Part shown: positions 32,435 through 40,549 of the stretch, one piece after another
How positions within the stretch are numbered: position 1 is the stretch's first letter
How the letters are laid out: each line of letters opens with the position of its first letter
Notes under the pieces: model-generated
Told to the model about the DNA's origin: nothing
The model's database searches: none
Seen by the model: the letters and a program-made list of their open reading frames with translations, nothing else
Origin: SAR202 cluster bacterium
GTDB taxonomy: Bacteria; Chloroflexota; Dehalococcoidia; Lucifugimonadales; VXLM01
Assembly (NCBI GenBank): GCA_022448725.1
Contig: JAKUTR010000019.1
Coordinates: forward strand, 1-40,603
Length of the DNA: 40,603 nucleotides
Reading direction: 5' to 3'
Translations under genes and position numbers: made by a program

Positions 32435-33796
32435 ATGTCTCGAGTCCGAACTCGCTTCGCTCCAAGCCCTACGGGGACACCACACATTGGAAACATACGT
32501 ACAGCACTTTTTGAATGGCTCTTTGCGCGCCATAACGGAGGCGAATTCATTGTTCGGATAGAGGATACAGACCAATCACGGAAGGTAGAGGGATCTGTAG
32601 AGTCATTACTAGAATCCCTCCGATGGTTGGGCATGGATTGGGATGAAGGTCCCGAAGTTGGCGGTGAGAATGGTCCGTACTTCCAATCGGAGCGATTGGA
32701 TTACTATCGGGCTTATACAGACAAACTTATCGAGATGGGCAAGGCATATCGCTTCGAGGACGAACGTGGTTCTGCAGTCAAGTTTGCCATGCCCCGTGAT
32801 GGGTCCACCATTACTCATGACCGTGTCCGTGGAGAGGTTAGCTTCGATAATCTTCTCCTGGATGACTTTGTGATACTCAAATCAGATGGGTTTCCCACTT
32901 ACCACCTCGCTCACATTGTTGATGATCATCTTATGGGTATAACCCACGTGATTAGGGCTGAGGAGTGGTTGCCTAGTTTACCTAAGCATTTGCTTATATA
33001 TGAGGCACTAGAATGGGATCCACCAGAGTTCGCTCACTTACCAGTGATTCTTGCACCTGATAAGTCAAAACTAAGTAAAAGACATGGATCCACATCATTA
33101 CTTGAGTACAAAGAGAGCGGGTATTTGCCGCAAGCCATGATGAATTTTATGGCACTACTAGGCTGGTCATTAGATGATAAATCCGAGCTGTTTAGCCGAG
33201 ATGAATTGGTCAACGTTTTCACCCTCGATCGGGTTGTTAGTTCCCCAGCGATTTTCAACATTGAAAAATTGGATTGGATGAATGGCCACTACATTCGCGA
33301 GATGTCTGGTGATGAACTTACAATGGCTCTCCTTTCCTATTGGAATGTTGTGTCACCTCCGGGACTCCCTCCCGGACCAGACCCCAAGGTGCTAGCCCAG
33401 ATTGTTCCTTTGATTCAGGATCGGCTTAAGACTCTTGATGATGCTGCAGAGCGTATCCCATTCTTCTTTTCTGATGAATTTGAGTACGAAGCTAGTGAAC
33501 TTATCCAACGTAATATGGATGACGCTGAGACAGTGAGTGCCCTAGAGGCAACTATGTCAGCGGTTAGTTCAGTTCATCCATTTACTGCATCGAGCCTTGA
33601 AGAACGTTTGCGTACCCTAGCTGAGGATTTAGAATTGAAAGTAGGGCAATTACTCGGAACCCTGCGTGTTGCTACGAGTGGATTAAAAGTCTCGCCGCCA
33701 CTGTTTGAATCGTTAGAGATTTTAGGAAGAGAGAGAGTTCTCCATGACGTACAGCGGGCTATCGAGAAGCTGTCTCAATGTCGTGATCCTATCTAA
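32435..33796 (+). CDS. gltX: Glutamyl-tRNA synthetase
   Basis: A 453-residue class I aminoacyl-tRNA synthetase. The HIGH-type motif is PSPTGTPHIGN, and FVRIEDTDQSR marks the glutamate site. The KMSKS-type loop is DKSKLSKRHG, and the anticodon-binding alpha-helical C-terminal domain follows from about residue 310. The length is at the short end for bacterial GluRS. I use ATG 32435 (MSRVRTRF) with AAAGG 9 bases upstream; an in-frame ATG 13 codons earlier lacks a ribosome site. It is divergent from dcd. A discriminating or non-discriminating type cannot be told from sequence by eye. Confidence 0.95.
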   Translation: MSRVRTRFAPSPTGTPHIGNIRTALFEWLFARHNGGEFIVRIEDTDQSRKVEGSVESLLESLRWLGMDWDEGPEVGGENGPYFQSERLDYYRAYTDKLIEMGKAYRFEDERGSAVKFAMPRDGSTITHDRVRGEVSFDNLLLDDFVILKSDGFPTYHLAHIVDDHLMGITHVIRAEEWLPSLPKHLLIYEALEWDPPEFAHLPVILAPDKSKLSKRHGSTSLLEYKESGYLPQAMMNFMALLGWSLDDKSELFSRDELVNVFTLDRVVSSPAIFNIEKLDWMNGHYIREMSGDELTMALLSYWNVVSPPGLPPGPDPKVLAQIVPLIQDRLKTLDDAAERIPFFFSDEFEYEASELIQRNMDDAETVSALEATMSAVSSVHPFTASSLEERLRTLAEDLELKVGQLLGTLRVATSGLKVSPPLFESLEILGRERVLHDVQRAIEKLSQCRDPI

Positions 33797-33865
33797 TATA
33801 CCTGATCCTGGATATCTTACCTGGCGCTGATGTCCATGCGGGTACGAGATCTCTAAACATCTTGC

Positions 33866-33895
33866 TTGACACCTTTTCATTCTCGTTCCTATACT
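33866..33895 (+). promoter_or_regulatory. Promoter for the yqeY-purQ-purL operon
   Basis: TTGACA (33866-33871), an 18-base spacer, and TATACT (33890-33895). The -35 is perfect and five of six -10 bases match. It lies about 40 bases before the yqeY start, which has GAGGGAGG as ribosome site. Confidence 0.7.
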
Positions 33896-33935
33896 CGCCT
33901 ATAGCGGCCATCGTTTATTAAAGAGGGAGGAAGAG

Positions 33936-34376
33936 ATGTCCCTAAAAACAGAGTTTTCAGAAGAGACAAAAAAGGCCATGCGGGAACGAAATGTAGCCCG
34001 GCGTGATTTGATGCGTTTTATTCTGGCTGCAGTGAAAAACCTGGAAATAGAGCTTCAACGAGAAGCTAATGATGAAGAAATTCTCCAACTTTTAGGTAAA
34101 CAGGCTCAGCAGCGGAAAGACAGTATTGAAAGCTTCCAGGCAGGTGGTCGTGAAGACCTCGTGGCCAAGGAGGAGGCTGAGTTGGCTATCATCAGTGAAT
34201 ACCTACCTGAGCAGATGTCAGAAAACGAGATTAAGGTACTGGTGGAGGCAGTCATTTTGGAAGTTGGAGCTAGCGGTCCTCAGGACATGGGAAAGGTTAT
34301 GGGCAAGATTATGCCCCAGGTGAAGGGTAGAGCCGACGGTCGCCTCATTAATCAGATGGTCAGAGACTCTCTGTGA
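33936..34376 (+). CDS. yqeY: GatB/YqeY domain protein
   Basis: A 146-residue stand-alone YqeY-family protein, related to the tail domain of GatB that contacts tRNA. Landmarks are MRERNVARRDLMRFILAAVKN, AQQRKDSIESFQAGGREDLV, EEAELAIISEYLPEQMS and the C-terminal GKVMGKIMPQVKGRADGRL. Its exact role is not settled; a link to tRNA-dependent amidation is usually proposed. It is the first gene of the purine operon here, and its TGA overlaps the GTG of the next small frame (GTGA). Confidence 0.93.
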   Translation: MSLKTEFSEETKKAMRERNVARRDLMRFILAAVKNLEIELQREANDEEILQLLGKQAQQRKDSIESFQAGGREDLVAKEEAELAIISEYLPEQMSENEIKVLVEAVILEVGASGPQDMGKVMGKIMPQVKGRADGRLINQMVRDSL

Positions 34377-34555
34377 GTCCAGAGTTTGAGTGTTTTGATA
34401 TGGCACTGGCAGGAGGCCTGTGCAACATGACCTCGTCTAGTGGGGATGAAGGTTTGCCACATGCCGTACGACTTAATAGTCTGATTGAGTCTCTAGTGGG
34501 TCACTTAGGTGCTTACCAAAAGGGCATTGATACGGAAGGAAGTTTGCTCAGATGA
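34373..34555 (+). CDS. Small unknown protein between yqeY and purQ
   Basis: A 60-residue frame that fills the gap between yqeY and purQ and overlaps both by 4 bases (GTGA at the start, ATGA at the end). That bracketing suggests real translational coupling. The product is neutral to slightly acidic and soluble, with two cysteines and a possible helix (HAVRLNSLIESLVGHLGAYQ); no family is recognised. It occupies the place where purS is often found but does not look like PurS, which is about 80 residues and begins with a beta-strand rich in valine and lysine. It could also be a non-coding spacer that is open by chance. Confidence 0.45.
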   Translation: MSPEFECFDMALAGGLCNMTSSSGDEGLPHAVRLNSLIESLVGHLGAYQKGIDTEGSLLR

Positions 34556-35250
34556 GATTCGGTGTCGTTGTCTTTCCAGGGACATGGAGTGATGCTGATT
34601 GCTACCACGTTCTCGATGAGGTTTTCAAACAGGAAGTAGATTATGTATGGCATAAAGAGACTGACTTATCCCGTTTTGACTGCGTAATCTTACCTGGTGG
34701 ATTTTCTTATGGAGATTACTTGAGGTGTGGGGCAATAGCACGTTTTTCTCCTGTGATGAGGGCGGTAGAAGAGTTTGCTGAGCAGGGTGGTTTAGTTTAT
34801 GGGATATGCAATGGGTTCCAAATACTATGTGAATCTGGACTGTTACCAGGTGTGTTGATTCGGAACGAAAGCCTACAGTTCCGTTGCGAATGGGCCAATC
34901 TGAGGATTGAACATTCTACTTCTCCATTCACGAATGCAGGGATAAAGGGACAAATATTAAGAGTGCCGATATCCCACGGTGAAGGAAATTATCATGCCGA
35001 TGCTAAAACCATTGCGGCATTGGAGGATTCCGGAAGAGTCCTATTCCGTTACAGTACGGGAGATGGCGTGATTAATTCCGAAGCTAACCCCAATGGCTCC
35101 ATTAATAATATCGCTGGTATTACAAATGAAAGACGCAACGTTCTAGGTATGATGCCTCATCCAGAGCGGTGTTGTGAGTCAGTTGTTGGTGGTGAAGATG
35201 GGAAGATAATCTTTCAGTCACTGGTAAATCACGCACTGACGGGCGCTTAA
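34552..35250 (+). CDS. purQ: Phosphoribosylformylglycinamidine synthase, glutaminase subunit PurQ
   Basis: A 232-residue class I glutamine amidotransferase that feeds ammonia to PurL in step 4 of purine synthesis. It opens MRFGVVVFPGTWSDADC; the oxyanion region is PGGFSYGDYLRCGAIA, the nucleophile cysteine is in YGICNGFQIL, and the catalytic histidine-glutamate pair is in MMPHPERC. Length is normal. Its ATG overlaps the stop of the small frame upstream, and its TAA abuts the next ATG. The partner purL lies two genes downstream; purS is not found. Confidence 0.95.
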   Translation: MRFGVVVFPGTWSDADCYHVLDEVFKQEVDYVWHKETDLSRFDCVILPGGFSYGDYLRCGAIARFSPVMRAVEEFAEQGGLVYGICNGFQILCESGLLPGVLIRNESLQFRCEWANLRIEHSTSPFTNAGIKGQILRVPISHGEGNYHADAKTIAALEDSGRVLFRYSTGDGVINSEANPNGSINNIAGITNERRNVLGMMPHPERCCESVVGGEDGKIIFQSLVNHALTGA

Positions 35251-35670
35251 ATGTTGGGAGTATTGCTTGCACTGGGCGCAGCTATTGGGTTCGGTGCTAC
35301 AGGCGTAACTGCTAGATTAAGTGTTGAGCATATGCGCCCAACCACCGGCACACTGCTATCACTTATGGTTGGTGGTGCAGTTGTCTTCGTTATCGCCGCC
35401 ATAGTCAGCGGGATTAGTGAATTCAAGCTCGAGCCTATAGCGTACGTTTGGTTGTGTGCAGCTGGCATATCTAGTTTTGTGGTTGGCCGTCTACTAAACT
35501 TTGTGGCGGTATCACGTATTGGGGTCTCCAGATCTGCTCCTCTTGTTGGAACGTCTCCGGTATTCGCCGCAACCGCTGCGGTTCTTTTTGCCGGAGAATC
35601 ACTGAACACTTTCATTATTGTTGGTACATTGGCAATTATTGGTGGGCTCGCGATTGTAGTCCGCCAATGA
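35251..35670 (+). CDS. EamA/DMT-family transporter, first half
   Basis: A 139-residue membrane protein that corresponds to one EamA domain with about four to five spans: LGVLLALGAAIGFGATGVTA, LLSLMVGGAVVFVIAAIVSG, YVWLCAAGISSFVVGRLLNF, and SRSAPLVGTSPVFAATAAVLF plus a last span FIIVGTLAIIGGLAIVV. Most DMT exporters carry two such domains in one chain of about 290 residues. Here the second domain is a separate gene that begins inside the stop of this one (ATGA). The two probably form a heterodimeric exporter of unknown cargo, or a formerly fused gene split by a frameshift. Confidence 0.85.
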   Translation: MLGVLLALGAAIGFGATGVTARLSVEHMRPTTGTLLSLMVGGAVVFVIAAIVSGISEFKLEPIAYVWLCAAGISSFVVGRLLNFVAVSRIGVSRSAPLVGTSPVFAATAAVLFAGESLNTFIIVGTLAIIGGLAIVVRQ

Positions 35671-36134
35671 GACCTATTATCGACCTAACCAACGGTTCGC
35701 CCGTTTTCGGGTACGGTCTATCTTTAGGTGCAGCCTGCGGGTATGGGGTAGGGACGTACCTGGCTTTAGTCTCTGTACGGGACTATGCACCGCCTTTGGT
35801 TGCTAGCTCGTACGCACTATTCTTTGGTCTAATTATCATGGCGGGACTTTTCCACCGCTCTGCTTTTAGTGATGTAAGGCTACTCCCTGCCCGTGGGTGG
35901 GTAGTAGTATCCCTCGCAGGACTTGCAGGAGCCTTCGGAGTGGTTTTGCTCTTCTGGGCTCTAACAGAGGCACCCGTGGTTGTGGTGTCTCCTATCACAG
36001 GAATAAATCCTTTGGTTGCTATACTACTTACCCACGTTTTTTTGCAGCGCTTTGAACATGTGACGAAGCGGACGATTGTGGGGGGTATACTTGTTGTTGC
36101 TGGCGTGGCACTTGTAGCAATCGGACGGAGCTAA
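35667..36134 (+). CDS. EamA/DMT-family transporter, second half
   Basis: A 155-residue membrane protein, again one EamA domain: FGYGLSLGAACGYGVGTYLA, LVASSYALFFGLIIMAGLF, GWVVVSLAGLAGAFGVVLLFW, and VVVVSPITGINPLVAILLTHVFLQ with the closing GGILVVAGVALVAIG. The 'SPITGINPLVA..L' stretch is the usual end of the second EamA repeat. It overlaps its partner by 4 bases (ATGA) and lies 6 bases before purL. It has no clear ribosome site of its own, so translation probably depends on the upstream gene. Confidence 0.85.
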   Translation: MRPIIDLTNGSPVFGYGLSLGAACGYGVGTYLALVSVRDYAPPLVASSYALFFGLIIMAGLFHRSAFSDVRLLPARGWVVVSLAGLAGAFGVVLLFWALTEAPVVVVSPITGINPLVAILLTHVFLQRFEHVTKRTIVGGILVVAGVALVAIGRS

Positions 36135-36140
36135 ATTAAG

Positions 36141-38360
36141 ATGCCCACTAAAGAATCACTGGACGAATTAGCGATCTCTGAGGCCGAGTACGAAGCTATT
36201 GTTGAGCGCCTCGGCCGTGAGCCTAACGATCTTGAGCTTGGGCTTTTCGGATCGTTGTGGAGCGAACATTGTGCCTATAAGCACTCGAAGCCGCTCTTAC
36301 GTATGTTTGCAGTTGATAGCCCACGTCTGCTGGTTGCACCCGGGGAAGAGAATGCCGGAGCCGTTGATATCGGTGATGGCCTTGCTATCGTTATGAAGAT
36401 AGAATCCCATAACCACCCTTCGGCTATTGAACCGTATGAGGGAGCCGCAACCGGCGTCGGTGGCATTGTCAGAGATATCTTTGCGATGGGCGCCCGGCCA
36501 ATTGCTTTGATGAACTCCCTCCGTTTTGGCCCGCTAGAATCAGCCCGTAACAGATACTTGTTTGGAGGAGTAGTTGCTGGCATCTCCGGCTACGGGAACT
36601 GTATAGGTGTTCCCAACGTCGGGGGTGAGGTAGTGTTCGCTGATTCTTACTCAGGGAATCCGCTAGTGAACGCGATGTGTGTAGGTATCCTTCCCAAGGA
36701 AAGACTGATCAGTGCTACAACCGGACACGCTGGGAATGTGCTTATGCTGATTGGAGCGGATACTGGCCGAGATGGGATACACGGAGCATCTGGGCTTGCT
36801 TCAAGGACCTTTGAAGAAGAAAGGGAATTAAGACCCGCAGTCCAGGTCGGGAACCCTTTTCTTGAGAAGGTTTTGATTGAAGCGTGTCTTGAACTGGTAG
36901 ACACCGACCACATTGTGGGGCTTCAAGATCTTGGTGCTGCTGGTCTTTCCACGGCATCAGTAGAGTGTGCTAGTAAGGGAAGTACCGGTCTTGCCATCGA
37001 TGTTTCCAAGATTCCACGACGTGAAGAAGGGATGAGCCCTTACGAGACAATGCTTTCAGAATCTCAAGAACGGATGCTGGTGATTGTTAAACCTGGTCAT
37101 GAACAGGCTGTGGAGGAGATTCTTAACAAATGGGACTTACAAGCCACTGCGATTGGGGTGGCGACCGATGATGGACATGCAAAGATAACGGAAAATGATG
37201 TTGTTCTAGGCGAACTCCCAGTCAGCCTGCTGACTGATGCCCCAATGTATCGGCTACAAGGGACTAAACCTGAAGGGCTATCTGAGTTACAAGGATACGA
37301 CTTTGGCCAGATTTCGATACCGCATGAGTCACCCTCCGATATTCTCTTACGTCTTCTAGGATCGCCCAATATTGCGAGTAAACGTTCGGTGTACCGTCAG
37401 TATGATCATCAAGTTCAGACGAATACGGTTGTTAGTCCCGGTGGCGATGCAGCAATTATTAGAGTGAAAGGCACTTCGAAAGGTATTGCCCTTGCTACAG
37501 ATGGGAATGGCCGTAAGTGTTATTTGAACCCATATGTTGGTGGGATGTTGGCGGTGGCTGAAGCCTGTCGCAATGTTTCCGTTGTTGGAGCAACACCGAT
37601 CGCGTTAACTGACTGTCTTAACTTCGGTAACCCAGAAAAGTCTGAGATCTATTACCAACTAGAAGAGGCGGTCAAGGGGATGTCGGCTGCGAGTGGCGCA
37701 TTTAACTCGCCTGTTGTTAGTGGGAACGTTAGTCTTTATAACGAAGCACAAGGTGAAGGGATTTACCCTACACCTGTAGTTGGAGCCCTTGGTCTTCTAG
37801 AAAATGTAGCTATGTACACGACCGTAGGTTTCAAAAAAACAGGTGACGTTGTAGTGCTTATTGGTGATGATCTATCGCAAGTCAAACTGGAAAATTTGGC
37901 AGGTAGTGAATATCTTGAATTAGTACATGGCCTTGTTGCTGGTAACCCATCTTTGGACATAGATGCGGAAGTAATGGTTCAGAACCTATGTCGGCGTGTT
38001 ATCCAAGAGGGGCTGGTTTCATCAGCTCATGATTGCTCCGATGGGGGCTTAGCTGTAGCGTTGGCAGAGTCTTGTATACAGGGTGGCATAGGGTTCAGTG
38101 GTAAGTTCATGGCGAGTGATCGTTGGGATGTGGCGCTGTTTGGGGAAGGCGAATCACGGATCATACTGTCGCTCCCTCAATTCCATCTGCCACGGCTGGA
38201 GAACCTCTGTGAGGAGAGTTCTGTCAGTTACGCTGTGATTGGAACGGTGGGAGGCGAACGGTTTCTAATCGACGAAGCTATAAACCTGAGTTTAGCTGAC
38301 TTGGCCAAGAGTTGGGAGAATGGTCTTGAAGATGCCGTCGGTGCTGCGGCCCGTATTTGA
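36141..38360 (+). CDS. purL: Phosphoribosylformylglycinamidine synthase subunit PurL (small type)
   Basis: A 739-residue ATP-dependent synthetase that converts FGAR to FGAM with ammonia from PurQ. The active-site histidine is in LWSEHCAYKHS; the ATP/Mg motif is ESHNHPSAIEPYEGAATG, followed by GVGGIVRDIFAMGARP. The second AIRS-like half has FGNPEKSEIYYQLEEAVKG, SGNVSLYNE and AHDCSDGGLAVALAESC. The length marks the small PurL type that needs separate PurQ and PurS subunits. It is the last gene of the operon and is followed by an intrinsic terminator. Confidence 0.96.
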   Translation: MPTKESLDELAISEAEYEAIVERLGREPNDLELGLFGSLWSEHCAYKHSKPLLRMFAVDSPRLLVAPGEENAGAVDIGDGLAIVMKIESHNHPSAIEPYEGAATGVGGIVRDIFAMGARPIALMNSLRFGPLESARNRYLFGGVVAGISGYGNCIGVPNVGGEVVFADSYSGNPLVNAMCVGILPKERLISATTGHAGNVLMLIGADTGRDGIHGASGLASRTFEEERELRPAVQVGNPFLEKVLIEACLELVDTDHIVGLQDLGAAGLSTASVECASKGSTGLAIDVSKIPRREEGMSPYETMLSESQERMLVIVKPGHEQAVEEILNKWDLQATAIGVATDDGHAKITENDVVLGELPVSLLTDAPMYRLQGTKPEGLSELQGYDFGQISIPHESPSDILLRLLGSPNIASKRSVYRQYDHQVQTNTVVSPGGDAAIIRVKGTSKGIALATDGNGRKCYLNPYVGGMLAVAEACRNVSVVGATPIALTDCLNFGNPEKSEIYYQLEEAVKGMSAASGAFNSPVVSGNVSLYNEAQGEGIYPTPVVGALGLLENVAMYTTVGFKKTGDVVVLIGDDLSQVKLENLAGSEYLELVHGLVAGNPSLDIDAEVMVQNLCRRVIQEGLVSSAHDCSDGGLAVALAESCIQGGIGFSGKFMASDRWDVALFGEGESRIILSLPQFHLPRLENLCEESSVSYAVIGTVGGERFLIDEAINLSLADLAKSWENGLEDAVGAAARI

Positions 38361-38396
38361 CACCATTTCAAGGCACTTGTTACATTGGAAGGCGTT

Positions 38397-38426
38397 AGCA
38401 GGCTCCATCGGAGGCTGCTATTTTTT
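38397..38426 (+). terminator. Rho-independent terminator after purL
   Basis: AGCAGGCTCC (38397-38406) pairs with GGAGGCTGCT (38410-38419) with one mismatch around a 3-base loop, followed by ATTTTTT. It closes the purine operon 36 bases after the purL stop. Confidence 0.85.
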
Positions 38427-38446
38427 GGCACTTTAAGGAGGTTCTG

Positions 38447-38770
38447 GTGCCACGGTACGATTATAAATGTCCTGAATGTGAGCACGAGTTTGAGGTGAAA
38501 CAGAGTTTCTCTGAGGATCCAGTCGCCTCATGCCCAAGCTGTGGAACAGCATCTCAACGCGTTTTTCACGCGGTGCCTGTGGTGTTTAAAGGTAGTGGTT
38601 TTTATGTGAATGAGTACGGTAAAGGCAGTGGGCGTAACGAACAGTCGTCTGATGATTCCAATAAGTCTGATTCAAAGTCAGAGAGCAAGTCAGAGACAAA
38701 ATCAGAAGCTAAGTCTGAAGGCAAGTCTGATTCAACTGGGAGCAAGAAAGAAGCTGCCGGGACCAAGTAG
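38447..38770 (+). CDS. FmdB-family zinc-ribbon protein with Ser/Lys/Glu tail
   Basis: A 107-residue protein. Residues 1-50 are an FmdB zinc ribbon: PRYDYKCPECEHEFEV, then SCPSCGTASQRVFH, giving two C-x-x-C pairs. From about residue 65 the chain turns into a repetitive, highly charged tail of S-K-S-E-type repeats ending EAAGTK, with no predicted fold. FmdB proteins are proposed regulators or metal-binding accessory proteins; the role is not established. The start is GTG 38447 with AAGGAGG 6 bases upstream. It lies 6 bases before dtd and is probably co-transcribed with it. Confidence 0.92.
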   Translation: MPRYDYKCPECEHEFEVKQSFSEDPVASCPSCGTASQRVFHAVPVVFKGSGFYVNEYGKGSGRNEQSSDDSNKSDSKSESKSETKSEAKSEGKSDSTGSKKEAAGTK

Positions 38771-38776
38771 AGAGTA

Positions 38777-39241
38777 ATGCGAGCACTCGTTCAGCGAGTT
38801 TCGGAAGCGTCAGTATCTGTCGATGGCAAAACCGTTGGCAGTATTGGTAAAGGCCTGTTGGTGTTCCTCGCTGTGGGGCGTAACGACGAAGAATCAGATA
38901 TCAACTATCTCGTAAACAAAATTACTAACCTCCGTGTTTTCTACGATGATGAAGAGAAGTTCAATCGGTCTTGCCTAGATATTGGAGGACATGTACTACT
39001 TGTAAGCCAGTTCACCCTTTATGCGGATACCCGTAAAGGTAGGCGGCCTAGCTTCATTGATGCTGCTCCTCCAGAGATGGCACAGTCACTGTTTCAAACG
39101 GCCTATGCTAAGTTTCAAGAGACAGGACTACGTGTTGAAGGAGGTAAGTTTCAGGCATATATGATGGTCTCGCTTGTGAACGATGGACCTGTAACTTTAA
39201 TGATTGATTCTCCTGAAAAGGAAGGTTCTCCTGGAAGGTAG
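38777..39241 (+). CDS. dtd: D-aminoacyl-tRNA deacylase
   Basis: Removes D-amino acids (and glycine from tRNA-Ala) mischarged on tRNA. The 154-residue protein begins MRALVQRVSEASVSVDG. Both active-site motifs are present: SQFTLYAD and NDGPVTLMID, the latter holding the cross-subunit G-P dipeptide that excludes L-amino acids. Length and order are normal. It follows fmdB by 6 bases and precedes tRNA-Gly. Confidence 0.96.
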   Translation: MRALVQRVSEASVSVDGKTVGSIGKGLLVFLAVGRNDEESDINYLVNKITNLRVFYDDEEKFNRSCLDIGGHVLLVSQFTLYADTRKGRRPSFIDAAPPEMAQSLFQTAYAKFQETGLRVEGGKFQAYMMVSLVNDGPVTLMIDSPEKEGSPGR

Positions 39242-39271
39242 CGGATAATTCGTTTTGGATGATTTGTCCGG

Positions 39272-39300
39272 TTAATAGGTTCAGGATGCTGTGTTATATT
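39272..39300 (+). promoter_or_regulatory. Candidate tRNA-Gly promoter
   Basis: TTAATA (39272-39277), a 17-base spacer, and TATATT (39295-39300), ending 8 bases before the tRNA. The -35 is poor. Confidence 0.4.
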
Positions 39301-39308
39301 TGGAGCAT

Positions 39309-39385
39309 GCGGGAGTAACTCAGTCTGGTAGAGTACCTGCCTTCCAAGCAGGCCGTCGCGGGTTCGAGTCCCGTCTCCCGCTCCA
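39309..39385 (+). tRNA. tRNA-Gly (anticodon TCC)
   Basis: Acceptor GCGGGAG pairs with CTCCCGC. The anticodon stem CCTGC/GCAGG closes the loop CTTCCAA, giving anticodon TCC, which reads GGA and GGG. The T-arm is CGGGTTCGAGTCCCG. The discriminator is T, and CCA is encoded (39383-39385). Confidence 0.96.
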
Positions 39386-39589
39386 TCACTTCCTTTGAAT
39401 GGTTCTTTCGTCAATCATCTTCATCGGCATACACCTGCGATGTAGCCTTATTCCCTGGTCAAGTTAGACCTCGAAATCTGAAAGGTTGTCATTTAGATAC
39501 CACTTCGTCTAATATCGCTTTGATGAAGAACTGAGCACTTTCTAGGTACGAAGTGTGAATTAGCTTCAGAGCGTCATCGGAGACAGATT

Positions 39590-40351
39590 GTGAGCCATCG
39601 CTTGATTCATCGGTATTTGATACTTGGATTTTCATCCTTTTCCCTAATGGTATTTGTCATAGGTTGCGGGGATGGAAATGATGATAGTTCACCAGTAGCG
39701 ATTGAACCGACGGCTGTTGTAGTGCAAGCGGTCGCAACCGTTGCCCCAGCGCCATCGACAGCGACCCCGAAGCCGGTACCACCGACGGCGACCCCGAAAC
39801 CAGTGCCACCAACAGCGACTCCAGTGCCACCAACGGCGACTCCAGTACCACCCACGGCGACTTCGACAGCAACCCCGGTTCCGAACAATACTTACAAGAC
39901 TTACGGCTTTACCCTGAAACTTGACCCAGATACTGATTTTGAATCTACAGGACTCAATGCTTCAGGCTATACGAAGTCCCCAGCTGATAATTCTCAAGGT
40001 CTACTCACTTTTAGCTACAACGGAGCAAACGTGATTCTTTACTGGCAGCCTGCATCTACGGATGTCCAACCACAGCAGGCAGTAGTAAACGCTCTCAGTC
40101 TATTGTCGAACGGGAGTCCAACGATTACTTTTACCGCAGTCAGTGAAGGAGACATAGTAGTCGACAGTATTGCCGGAAGATTTGGCGGCTTTGTTTCTAC
40201 TAACTCAGATGGCACCGCGGCTGGCGGAGGCTTAATTGGGGCATGGGATTGCACTTCAACATCATCTAACTTTTCCCTCATAGTCAGTTCGGCGGATTCC
40301 ACAGTGCTTCAAATCAGATTTGATCGGATTATTGAAAACTTTTCGTGCTAA
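39590..40351 (+). CDS. Lipoprotein with P-T-A-T-P linker and unknown domain
   Basis: A 253-residue exported lipoprotein. The signal peptide ends in the lipobox V-I-G-C (C26), followed by an acidic stretch. Residues about 53-98 are a low-complexity linker of PPTATPVP/PPTATPKP units, a form common in Chloroflexota surface proteins. The C-terminal about 150 residues (TYKTYGFTLKLDPDTDFE onwards) form a beta-rich domain that I do not recognise, with a single pair of cysteines (AWDCTS and the final NFSC) that may bond. The GTG start at 39590 lacks a strong ribosome site. It is followed by a second exported Pro-rich frame. Confidence 0.8.
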   Translation: MSHRLIHRYLILGFSSFSLMVFVIGCGDGNDDSSPVAIEPTAVVVQAVATVAPAPSTATPKPVPPTATPKPVPPTATPVPPTATPVPPTATSTATPVPNNTYKTYGFTLKLDPDTDFESTGLNASGYTKSPADNSQGLLTFSYNGANVILYWQPASTDVQPQQAVVNALSLLSNGSPTITFTAVSEGDIVVDSIAGRFGGFVSTNSDGTAAGGGLIGAWDCTSTSSNFSLIVSSADSTVLQIRFDRIIENFSC

Positions 40352-40384
40352 TAGGACCTGCTAAGTAAGGATAGGAGTTTGGAA

Positions 40385-40549
40385 GTGAGTAGAGTGACTG
40401 ATATACACAGAGTCATTTCGGTATTTCTTGTACTTTCGCTTTTCTCTTATCATCTAGTATTAGTGTTGCCGGCAGAGGCACAAACGCCGCCATACAATAG
40501 ACCGCCCAGTGGACCGGCCAGTGGACCGCCCTGTGGACCGCCCAGTTGA
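40385..40549 (+). CDS. Exported Pro-rich repeat protein, cut by an in-frame TGA
   Basis: A 54-residue frame starting at GTG 40385 with AGGAG 8 bases upstream. Residues 1-32 are a clear signal peptide (VISVFLVLSLF core) with a likely cleavage after AEA, followed by short G-P-P-S repeats. One repeat unit, CCGCCCAGTGGA elsewhere, reads CCGCCCAGTTGA here, which makes the TGA at 40547-40549. Beyond it the same frame stays open to the window end and codes more Pro/Ser repeats (PPVSSPPPP...). It may be a pseudogene by nonsense mutation, a sequencing error in repeats, or a truly short peptide. Confidence 0.5.
   Translation: MSRVTDIHRVISVFLVLSLFSYHLVLVLPAEAQTPPYNRPPSGPASGPPCGPPS

Noticed and set aside
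34373-34555. The small frame as purS
   Set aside because: It is only 60 residues and lacks the PurS strand pattern; kept as an unknown small protein.
39607-39888. Gly/Val-repeat frame on the minus strand
   Set aside because: It is the antisense of the P-T-A-T-P linker repeats in the lipoprotein gene.
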